A stretch of 64,000 nt of DNA from Parietichytrium sp. I65-24A (lineage: Eukaryota; Sar; Bigyra; Thraustochytrida; Thraustochytriidae), in contig BLSF01000085.1 of assembly GCA_012862575.1 (NCBI GenBank), forward strand, positions 81,134-145,133. Direction: 5' to 3'. Positions 1-8,534 of this stretch are shown here, in pieces. The stretch's first letter is position 1, and each line of letters begins with the position of its first letter. The notes under the pieces are model-generated. The model did not search any database and was not told the origin of the DNA. It saw only the letters and a list, made by a program, of their open reading frames with translations. Both the position numbers and the translations under genes were made by a program.

Positions 1-1379
1 GTAGCTTGTTGTTGTTATCATCCCAGATCTCGATAGTGACTCCAGGGGCAGGTCTGCGCAAAATAGCAATAAAAATTGTCAGCAAAGAGAGATCAAAACA
101 ATAAAAAGTCAAACATCAGAGGAGCCACAATGTGTCTTATCCCCCAAAGCTTGGAAACTCACCTTCCGCAAGACAGTGGACGCTTGACGTAGTCTGCAGA
201 GGAGTTGATGCAAGAAATTGCATTGGTCTCCGTCATTCCGTACCCCTGCATTGGGGTAGCCTTCTTGAAACGCTTTCCGACATCGCGCACCATAGTTGGT
301 GGAGGTGGTGCGCCACCTCCACCGACAGAGACAAGAGAGGAAGTGTCATACTTGTCAAAGTTTGGGTGCTGCATCATCTCAAGCACCATGGTTGGCACTC
401 CAGTAAAGTGGGTGACGCGCTCCCTCTCAACGAGCCTGAGCGCATTCTCGGTGTCCCATTTCCTCAAGATGACGAGCTTGCGGCCTACAGGAAGCGACAT
501 CAGAAAGATTGCGTGCAAGCCAGTTGCGTGAAAGAGTGGGACCACGAGCATAATTGCACTTTGTTCATTGGCGCCAGGGAGGAAAGAGTCGTCTTTGCCT
601 TCCAACGCGCTCAGATTCTTGCCAATGGCAGCAAGTGCAATCGCGCTGTTCATCGCCTGGGTGATGGACCTGTGCGGCATGACCACACCCTTAGGGAAGC
701 CGGTAGTTCCCGAGGTGTACATGAGGATGGCGTTTTCGTCCTTGTGGCAAGGGAATGGGGGCATCTTTTGCCCGTTGCCCTCCGCGACGAGGTCCTTGAA
801 GAGCATCACCTTCGGGTGAGAGATTTTTGTTGAGTTGCCAAAGACAACGACCTTCTCCAAAGTCTCGATTTTGTCGAGCAGCGGGATGATGCGCTCAAAC
901 CTATCGTGGTCGCAGAATACAACTTTGGACTGGCTGTGCGAGATGCCATACTCCAGTTCGCGGGTCGTCCACCACGAATTCATCGGCACAGATACGCTGC
1001 CGATGGACTCAATTGCCAGGAAAGCAAAGATATATTCAACGCAGTTTTTGGAGGTGATGGTTACGCGGTCACCGCGGCCGACCCCGAGGCTGTGCACGAG
1101 CGCATGCCCAAGGCTCCCGGCGATATCGAAAGCCTCAAGGTAAGTGTATCTGTCATCGTCCTGCACGAGGAAATCGCGGTCGGCGAAGCCGAGCTTGAAC
1201 GGCATGTTGAACATGTCCACCAATGTCTGGCACGTGTCCCCTCCAAACACCACCTGCTTGACGCCTTTATGGTGAGGCGCTCCAGTACCATCGGTGTACT
1301 TGATCACCTCTTCCTTCATCGGCATCGACCCGTTCGGACCTACCACGTCCATGATCGCCTTCTGCACCTTTGGGTCCAT
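1..1379 (-). CDS. Acyl-CoA synthetase / AMP-dependent ligase (3' end outside window)
   Basis: Member of the ANL superfamily, which activates a carboxylic acid with ATP and passes it to CoA. Exon 1 is 163-1379 and exon 2 begins at 53 and runs off the window. The intron 54-162 has donor G|GTGAGT and acceptor GCGCAG; splicing restores the frame and gives RPAPGVTIEIWDD, a normal continuation of the family after the A5 motif. Visible motifs are the phosphate loop YTSGTTGFPKG near residue 221 and QGYGMTETN, which contacts AMP. I start at the ATG at 1379 (MDPKVQKAIMD); the frame stays open a few codons upstream but only with GTG. The N-terminal half resembles medium/long-chain fatty acyl-CoA or 4-coumarate-type ligases; the exact substrate cannot be told. 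The C-terminal catalytic-lysine domain lies outside the window. Confidence 0.9.
54..162 (-). other. GT-AG intron in the acyl-CoA synthetase gene
   Basis: 109-nt intron read on the minus strand: donor GTGAGT after AAG, and a T-rich tract ending GCGCAG. It sits in phase 2 (AG|A encodes Arg). Removing it joins the conserved ...CGR and PAPGV segments. Confidence 0.85.
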
Positions 1380-1394
1380 GTTTCCAATACTCAC

Positions 1395-3935
1395 ACTCCG
1401 ACAAACAATTCGTTCGTGTCACGCGTGGATGGTTGATTCACAATCAAACAAGACTTCTGCTCTTCGTGTCGCGATTGAAAGCTGCACTATCTCCTGCTTC
1501 CAATTTGGGATCTGCCACCGTCCGTCCTTCTTTCCATTGCAATCTCAATCTCCTCACAGCTCTTCTCATTTTCCACTGTAGGACTAAGCAACGCTGCTAC
1601 TCTCTCGGGCTACGAACAATTACGAGATATGCACAATGAATGATAGCAGTATTGATAGGATTAAGACTTGTACGTCCTGTCATATACAAATCGGTGGGGT
1701 TTAGTGTAGGCCGACCATAGCGGTCGCCTCCTCACAACTTTTCGCCTGGCCTCCTTAATGAAAAGTAATAGGAGTGCATCAGGTATGGTTTATGGTAGAC
1801 TTGGCAGGTAGGAGGGGGAGAGGCCTCTAGGAGAAAAGGTTAGCTGTCTGTACGTTCGTGTTACTCCTTCCGACTGAACAGTCTTCCTAACTTTTAGAGA
1901 TAGGCACTCTCTATGTCCTAGTATATTGCTAACCTCATCTGTACCGACGGTGCACTCCATCGGGGCCAGAGTCTTAATACCTACATAGGAGAGCGCATAA
2001 TCCTGTTTTCCCACTGTGCCATGCGAGATTATGGTTTTTGGTAGATGGTCCCACATCGGTGATAAAGATACTGCGTGTCTGATCGTAAGACGAAGGAGTA
2101 GAGCGTGCTAGCGTAGCTGGTGAGAAGGACGGTACTGTTGGTGATTACGCACTTGCATAGAAGTCCGTGTCAGTCCGGCATCGTTAGAAGAATGCCCGAG
2201 ATGGCGAATGATTGTCCAAAACAAAGTTGTTTTGCAAACGGAAGCTAGTTTGGCACAGTGTCATGTCAGAACTTTGTTCATCAATCAAAAATCAAATTGG
2301 AATTGAAATCATACACATTCATTCATTCATTCATTCATTCATTCGCTTGGAGCGAGTTTGGCAGTCAATCGCTTCCGCTTTTGTATCTGCGTCATGCTTG
2401 AATCGACCAAATAATCTTGTGACTGTGACAGAATTCATAAACTCATAAACTCATAATGCAGATGAACGAGGGTTGAAAGGTGTCGTCCGCATCGAAGGAT
2501 TGGCTGCGTGGGAGTCTTCGCCTTTATCAGGTCCATCTTTCATCGTGTACCTGTAACTTACCGGCGCAAGAAAGTCGTCTTGGACATCCTGGACACCCTG
2601 ATCGGAGTAGTTGGGTTGGCTCTCGTACGCCGGCAAAGGGGATCAACCATGATCAACCCAATCAAAAAATACTCAGTTCCGGCGGATCATGTCGTGTCAC
2701 GTGAGTCGCGTGAGAGAGTTTCAAGTCATTGAAGCGGATAGATTCATTGCTCAAGGAGGTTCAAGGAAGTTCAAGGAGGTTGGCGTTACTTTCAATGCCT
2801 GAGTCTCCCAGAGATCACCGTTCGAAGGCGTTTCAAAGCGGGGTCGGGGAAATTAACATTGCGCAAGTACGATTTGCAACGCGCACTGACACGTGAAAGA
2901 TCCTTAGATCCCGAACAGTCGAGAGATTTTAACTCGATTGGATCGAGATGGGGAATACGAAAAGCTCGGACCTCGGGACTCTCGACACCAAAAAGATAGC
3001 CCCAGCCTACGCATTTGGTGACGGACAGATGATAAGGCCCAGCTCGGAGTTTATGATGGTCCAAAATGTCCAAAACCAAAAAAACGACACTGCAGGTCAA
3101 CATCGCCAATCAGGCCCGAGCGAACAAAAAGAGCTTCGACGAATAGGTCATACCAAAAGTATAACCGTCACTAATGATTTGCGACGCGGGACTCACGGAT
3201 AGTCTGTTAATACTCTTTTCGGTAGCGGGGGGGGGGCATGAGGCAGCAGTTCTGCAAAGAACGAAAGAGAACAACTGGGAGAACTGGGAGGGCCCAACAC
3301 CTTGAGTATTGCGCTTTGAGTTTGCGTTGAGGAGTGCATTCACTCATTCACTAAAAGATTCACTTGCCACAATGGTTTGCAGAATGACTCTCAATTGAAA
3401 AAGGGAACAAAGTAAAAGGCAAAGTAGCAAGAGCGCAAGGAGAAACAAAGCATTCTGCATTCTGCACTCTACATTCTGCATTCTGGTTTGCAGAGATTGC
3501 GTTGCTTGAATTGACAGTGAGTACGAGTACTGATTGCGTGCTGTGACTCACTGTGTCTGCCTTTGTGTTTGTCTCTGTGTTTGTCTTTGGCTTTGTGAAG
3601 ATTGTGAAGGTTGGAGGGAGAAGTGAACGTAACAGTACAAAGTACAACGGCGAAAGAAAATTGCGTATGGAAGCGCAATCCTTGCATGCATACTGACTGC
3701 GACGGCCTGCACTCGGCGCTGACCGTGCGGCCTGACAGTGGAATATTGGCAGAAAGCGAGCCATAGCGGCGTGGAGGTGCTTTGAATGCGGCGTTGGTTG
3801 GTCTTTGAATGTCTCTGGCTAACAACCTTGGGCTGGTAGTTTGAACGTTTGCTGGAGCCCTGATTTGAAAGTGGGAAAGCAAGAGCGGCGCGTGATTTGG
3901 TTTGAAGTGCCGGGGTTGTGCGGTTTTGGGCTGAA
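1395..3935. other. Intergenic region, no supported gene
   Basis: About 2.5 kb between the divergent acyl-CoA synthetase and amidase genes. It contains an ATTC microsatellite (2316-2344), a G run near 3228-3237 and several short open frames (for example 1790-2056 minus and 2948-3202 plus, both with ATG) that match no family I know and show no domain pattern. I could not assemble a spliced gene here. The part from 1620 to 2200 differs in look from the rest and is rich in TAG and CTA. Confidence 0.5.
2316..2344. repeat. ATTC microsatellite
   Basis: About seven copies of the tetranucleotide ATTC in a row in intergenic DNA. Confidence 0.9.
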
Positions 3936-5615
3936 ATGGAGCTGTGCTTGGATTGTTATGCATGGGTGGTCACCATCGTGGCTGTGTTGTTGACATTCTT
4001 TCTCTTGCTGCGACGTGACCACAGAGTGCCCAAGGAGCAAAAGCACTTGACGGAATGTATTTCCCGCGCCGACAAGAGGCTCTCCATGGCAAGTACGGAC
4101 TTGGCTGCAGCCTTTCGGAGACGAGAGTTTACGTGCGCCGAGATTTTGGAGTTGTACATTAAGCAGATCGAAGCGTCGAACCCCACTCTCAACGCGCTGG
4201 TGGGAACTCGGTTTGAGGATGCTAGGAAAGAAGCTGCCCGCGCAGACCAGCTTTTGGATCTTGCTGCCAAGGGTCAACAGATCGAAATCCCGCCACTGCT
4301 CGGAGTACCTTGCATCACCAAAGAGGTGCACGAGTTTCCTGGGTTCCCGTTCAGCGCCGGTCTGGTGGGTCGCCGCGATAAAGTCGGTGAGAAGCTCAAC
4401 CCTGCTTTGGCGAGAATCGTTCGAGCGGGTGCCATCGTGGTGGGCTGCGGGAATGTGAGCGAGGGCTGCATGTGGAGCGAGAGTGATAATCACGTCCACG
4501 GTTGCTCCAGCAACCCTTTCGATATTCGCAGGACCCCAGGTGGCAGCAGCGGCGGCAATGCAGCTGCCATCGCCGCCTTGCATGCCTCCTTTAGTATTAC
4601 CAGCGACGTCGGTGGTAGTACGCGAATCCCGGCTCTTTACAATAGCTTGTTTGGCCATAAACCAAGTGGGGGCGCGGTGCCAAACGGGCGAAGTCTTCCA
4701 GTTGTGTACGGCAAAGTGGAAAGGTATTGTCAGCTTGGGCCCTGCTGTCGATCAGCCAAGGATCTCATGCCAGTTTTGCGAATCATCGCCGGACCCCGTC
4801 AGCCACATGAACTGGACGACGCCAGCAATGACGAGATAGCGTATCTTGAGAGGCAGGAGCCATACATGGTCAAGTATTCTTGGCCAGCCCTCGAGAGTGT
4901 CAACCCGCGAAAGCTGAGGTATTTCGTGATATACGAGCAACCTGGGGCCGAGCTTGGAATCATCTCCAAGCGACACCCTGAGATGCTTCTTGCCCAGGAG
5001 AAGGTGGTGAAAGCTATCGAGCAAAACTACGGTGTATCCGTCGAAAGTGTGGAGTTTCCTGCATTCCGGAAGTGTTTTGACATTTGGTCCACGATGCTTC
5101 AAACGGAAAACAAACACCCTTTTGCGCACATCATTTCCGAGGGTAAGAGGAATCCCGTGTCGCCAATCTGGGAAATTATAAAATGGATTTTCTACCGTGC
5201 CAAGGACCCCGAGCACACCTTGCCGGCATTAATGCTTGCAGCGGCAGAGTCCTTTCACAGCTTGACGCCAAAGAAGAATGCTAGAATGATTCAGCTTGGC
5301 CAAGAACTGCGCGATGAACTCAACGCTCTTCTCGGTGACGACGGGGTACTCATCTTCCCGGGTTTACCGAACCCCCCGCCAATGCACGGGCCACTCCCGA
5401 ATCTTATTTACTTTGCTGACTATGCTGCTTGCGGAATCTTTAATACCTTGGAGCTGCCTGCCACTGCTGTGCCGCTGGGTCTGACATCGAAGGAAAAACT
5501 TCCTGTTGGTGTTCAGTTCGTAGGTGCGAGAGGCATGGACCACCTGACCATAGCCCTCGCGGTCGAGATGGAAAAGCACGGAATTGCTGGGTATTCGTTT
5601 CCGCAGCTTAGGTGA
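3936..5615 (+). CDS. Amidase-signature enzyme, fatty-acid amide hydrolase-like
   Basis: 559-residue serine hydrolase of the amidase signature family, which splits amide bonds with a Ser-cisSer-Lys triad. The triad is visible: Lys129 in GVPCITKE, cis-Ser204 in TPGGSSGGN, and nucleophile Ser228 in SDVGGSTRIPA. The 24-residue spacing between the two serines is that of FAAH. A hydrophobic helix at residues 9-25 (YAWVVTIVAVLLTFFLLL) followed by RRD is a membrane anchor, as in FAAH1/FAAH2, where it places the enzyme at the ER or lipid droplets. ATG at 3936 was chosen; the frame also runs seven codons upstream to GTG, which is an unlikely eukaryotic start. Single exon. Lipid amides (N-acylethanolamine-like) are the likely substrates by family analogy; the amide itself is not identifiable. 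Confidence 0.92.
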   Translation: MELCLDCYAWVVTIVAVLLTFFLLLRRDHRVPKEQKHLTECISRADKRLSMASTDLAAAFRRREFTCAEILELYIKQIEASNPTLNALVGTRFEDARKEAARADQLLDLAAKGQQIEIPPLLGVPCITKEVHEFPGFPFSAGLVGRRDKVGEKLNPALARIVRAGAIVVGCGNVSEGCMWSESDNHVHGCSSNPFDIRRTPGGSSGGNAAAIAALHASFSITSDVGGSTRIPALYNSLFGHKPSGGAVPNGRSLPVVYGKVERYCQLGPCCRSAKDLMPVLRIIAGPRQPHELDDASNDEIAYLERQEPYMVKYSWPALESVNPRKLRYFVIYEQPGAELGIISKRHPEMLLAQEKVVKAIEQNYGVSVESVEFPAFRKCFDIWSTMLQTENKHPFAHIISEGKRNPVSPIWEIIKWIFYRAKDPEHTLPALMLAAAESFHSLTPKKNARMIQLGQELRDELNALLGDDGVLIFPGLPNPPPMHGPLPNLIYFADYAACGIFNTLELPATAVPLGLTSKEKLPVGVQFVGARGMDHLTIALAVEMEKHGIAGYSFPQLR

Positions 5616-5770
5616 GGGCTGGAATCGCAAGGTTTTGTTTTGTTACCTCAAAGCTCCCATGTTTGACAACCAAATTTTGGACGCTCGCATCTGGAGCAAA
5701 AGGGGAATATTTTCAAATTACTATTTTATATGTGTCTGAACTTTATTTCCTCAGTTGTGACGATTCGACT

Positions 5771-6477
5771 CTATTCGATGGGCTGCACTTCTTCCTGCGG
5801 CCGGGAAAGTCTTCTTCGCTGCGCTTGGATGCGCGCCTGTCGGCAAATGGATGGCAAATGGATTCACAATTCCGTTCGTCAGCCTGGCAGCGCTCCGCTT
5901 TCCCATTTAATACTAACTCAACTTACGGCTTCCTCCTCCTCCTCGCGCTCTCTCTCCGCGCTGTCGATCACCCACTGATAATAAGAACTATTGAGCCCGA
6001 AAAAATGTGTCAACACCTCCCCAGCAAAGTTCAGCTCTACAACGCAGCAAAACCATATTCAAAAGTCGTTAATATGCACATGCGGCACACCTCATTGTTA
6101 AACCATTCGCAAGACAAGAGCAACTTACTTCGATAAGTCTTGAAGCTTGCAAATTTGACTTGATCCCACACCTTTCTTGGAGCGCTGCTCTCTTGCGCAT
6201 CCTCGCTGCATTCAAACCAGCCAAGCATGTCAGAATCCAGCCCGTCATGACCCCCTGCTTCCCCACGCCGTCGCGCAACTCACCTCCAGTAATAAGGCCC
6301 CCAATTCTCCGGATCGTCAGAGTCGTAGTCACTGTCGAAATCATCGTCGTCCTCATCACTGTCGTCACTGTCCTCAGCTCCCGCGGCGCGCACGAGAGAG
6401 GCGTCTTCACCTAGGTCATCTTCCTCTTCCAAGCTCGCGTTTTCGTCCACGTCGTCCTTCTCTTGGTTGGAGCTCAT
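5771..6477 (-). CDS. FAM177-family protein, four exons
   Basis: Small acidic protein of about 148 residues assembled from four exons: 6284-6477, 6129-6205, 5927-6036 and 5771-5836. Every junction has consensus sites (donors GTGAGT, GTAAGT, GTAAGT; acceptors ATGCAG, TTGTAG, GACAG) and the frame is kept through all three. Exon 1 encodes a Ser/Asp/Glu-rich segment ending NWGPYYWR; exons 2-3 give WDQVKFASFKTYR and then LNFAGEVLTHFFGLNSSYY; exon 4 ends in a basic RIQAQRRRL tail. The WGPY start, the FxGE..xxxFGL core and the YQxxID end are the pattern I recall for FAM177 (human FAM177A1), a conserved eukaryotic family without a settled biochemical function. It is the most intron-dense gene seen here. 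Confidence 0.85.
5837..5926 (-). other. Intron 3 of the FAM177-family gene
   Basis: 90-nt GT-AG intron, donor GCC|GTAAGT, branch-like GCTGAC, acceptor TTGCCGACAG. Phase 0. If retained, an in-frame TGA follows at once, so retention would shorten the protein by its last exon. Confidence 0.8.
6037..6128 (-). other. Intron 2 of the FAM177-family gene
   Basis: 92-nt GT-AG intron, donor GAA|GTAAGT, acceptor TGCGTTGTAG. Phase 1. Confidence 0.85.
6206..6283 (-). other. Intron 1 of the FAM177-family gene
   Basis: 78-nt GT-AG intron, donor GAG|GTGAGT, branch-like CTGAC, acceptor GAATGCAG. Phase 2. Confidence 0.85.
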
Positions 6478-7534
6478 GGTCAACGATCTGCCGTGGAATT
6501 CGTTACAGCCTCACGCCTTTAGCCAACAACACAACACAACACAACTACAACACAGCACAACACTCTCCACTCGGCGAGTCTCGCGCGTCCAATGAACGCA
6601 TGTCTCTCTAACTTGGACTTGGCAAATTGCAAACTATTGGCAATCCAATCTCGGAACGGTCAAAATTTTTGCGCGAAGTAGTGTGTGCTATGCAAATCGC
6701 TAGAGCTAGTTGTAGCTTTAGCTAGATGGCAGAGAGAATGATGTATGGAAGAGGATCGAGATTCTGTGAACGAGTGATGTTGTGCGATTTAGTGAGTGCG
6801 AAGTCAGGATTCGCAGACATGTACAGTCATGTTCCCACTCGACGTTCATCTTTTTTCTGTTCCATTTTGTTTTCTTTGATATCAATGATATCAATGATAT
6901 CAATGATATCAAAGTGCCTGCAGCAATGAAGAACTTTTATGTATGGATTGGAATCTCTATGATCTGTGTCTCTGTGGAGCGAGCTTGCGTGCTTTGGCGT
7001 CCGAGGTGAAGAGGACGGTCACAATGTCAAAAAAAAGAAAGAAAGAAAAGTGTGTCAAGGCGAGGAAGAAGTCGAGTGTCTCTTGTTGAGCAATCCAAGT
7101 TGTGCAGAATGCAAGCAAAGGTGCTAATCACTTGTATGGCGTGTTTTCAAATCGCGAGAGAATGAATGTTGGCGCTCAGGAACTTTGTTTGTGCTCGGGG
7201 GTTTGGCTCAAAGTTTTAAGACGTAGGGGTGGATTGCTAGCTTGGGGCTTTGGAAAGTAACAGCAAAGGGGGATGGGTCTTGAGCAAGAAGTGTTCTGTT
7301 TTCAGTGACAGCATTCACTGTATGAACCTAACATACTTTGCGTCGCAGGCGGCAAGAGAAAATCCAGTACGTAAAAGTGGTTAAATTTAAGGGCAATTCA
7401 CAGTCAGGTTCGCGATTTTTAAGATTCTCAAAAAGCAACAATGAGATGAAGGCGTTCATAGGACAGTTGCCGGAATTCTTCAAGCGGCAAGAAATGTCCC
7501 GTATTGAAGATTTGAAGTAGAGGGTCTAGCAACT
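6478..7534. other. Intergenic region, no supported gene
   Basis: About 1 kb upstream of the FAM177 gene and downstream of the small membrane protein gene. It holds a 9-bp tandem repeat (6878-6911) and an A/G-rich tract near 7029-7050. An open frame at 7338-7520 (plus) has no ATG and no recognised pattern. Confidence 0.5.
6878..6911. repeat. 9-bp tandem repeat GATATCAAT
   Basis: Nearly four copies of GATATCAAT. The unit contains the palindrome GATATC, so the tract could fold on itself. Confidence 0.9.
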
Positions 7535-8065
7535 CTATTCCATCTTGCCCTCTCCTTTGACGGAGCCTAGTTGAGTGCGGCTCTTTTCGATCACTTTAAC
7601 GCTGCCCTGCATGTACCGCAGAGACGCAAACATTGCGATGGAAAACATGATCGTCGAAGGGAAGAACTCATTATGCACCTTGAAGTCCTGCTCCACCAGA
7701 AAGTAAACAAAGAAGCCCGCTTGCCCGAGCATGAGCATCATCGCGCTTCGAAAGACCTTGCTGCTCCAGGGGATGCTCGTAGACACTTCGATTTGGCTCA
7801 CCCAGATGGCAATAAGGACGTAAAACACCATCGAAATCGCATCAAATACCGCGTGGTCAAAGTTCTCGCTGTGCACGTACAAGGCGTACCCAGAATACGC
7901 CACAAGGAACCCCGCGAGCTTGCCCAGGAACTCGCGAAACTGGGCGTTGAACACCTCCGTTTTCACGTGCATCTCATACAGCGGCTTGTCCGCTCTCTCG
8001 TTAATCTGCTTTTCAAAGTCTTCTCGCGCCTCGCGAGCGCCCGGCTTCCGAGATCGCAATCCCAT
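7535..8065 (-). CDS. Small four-helix membrane protein, function unknown
   Basis: 176-residue protein with ATG at 8065. The first 45 residues are charged and helical (EAREDFEKQINERADK), followed by four hydrophobic segments at roughly 50-66, 76-93, 103-124 and 133-153, and a basic C-terminal tail. Aromatic and small residues are spread through the helices, with no transporter signature, heme ligand pattern or catalytic motif that I recognise. It is single-exon, and open-frame length with correct start and stop supports a real gene. Localisation (ER, mitochondria or plasma membrane) cannot be decided; there is no clear cleavable signal peptide. It is transcribed away from the kinase/glycosyltransferase fusion gene, with about 470 bp between the two starts. 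Confidence 0.7.
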   Translation of the reverse strand: MGLRSRKPGAREAREDFEKQINERADKPLYEMHVKTEVFNAQFREFLGKLAGFLVAYSGYALYVHSENFDHAVFDAISMVFYVLIAIWVSQIEVSTSIPWSSKVFRSAMMLMLGQAGFFVYFLVEQDFKVHNEFFPSTIMFSIAMFASLRYMQGSVKVIEKSRTQLGSVKGEGKME

Positions 8066-8534
8066 CTTCCCAGATGCGTCCTACCAAGTGATTCGCCAAG
8101 CCTTTATATATAATTCGCGTCAAACTCCGCCGACTTGAGTTAATTGGACTCTCCACTGTGGCACGTGCCTCCGCCAGCGTCTCCCACACGTTCCAACACT
8201 CACAAACATTACGCAATTACATGCAATTACGCAAACTACGCACCACAAAATCCGGGCAGCACTCATCGCGTCACAAAAGTCACTCTTTTGACGCAGAGTC
8301 GCGACATATTGCGCACGAATCGCGTCACTTGGAGACACATGCCACGCGGCGATCGCAGCGAACATGGAACGGGTCCCTGCGCTTATGGTTCAATTAGTTT
8401 TGAGATAAGGTAATTTTCCATTTGTTGTTCACAGTCAATTGTGTTCACCAGGTGAAAAGTATGAAAGATTTGGAATTTGGAAGATTTGGAAGAGTTGGAA
8501 GCGAAAAGGTGGGCGCATTGGAAGGGTTGCAAGT
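8066..8534. promoter_or_regulatory. Shared intergenic region between divergent genes
   Basis: Contains the upstream regions of the minus-strand membrane protein and the plus-strand fusion gene. The frame of the fusion gene is open back to 8439 but has no ATG before 8535. No TATA-like or other specific motif can be called with confidence. Confidence 0.35.

Noticed and set aside
1790-2056. 88-codon minus-strand ATG frame
   Set aside because: Lies in a TAG/CTA-rich stretch, has no motif, and no neighbouring exon could be joined.
2948-3202. 84-codon ATG frame in the first spacer
   Set aside because: No conserved pattern, and compositional style is that of the non-coding surroundings.
7338-7520. 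60-codon plus-strand frame (KVVKFKGNSQSGSRF ...)
   Set aside because: It has no ATG, no supported upstream exon, and no family match. An acceptor-like CGCAGG precedes it, but no donor with matching phase was found.
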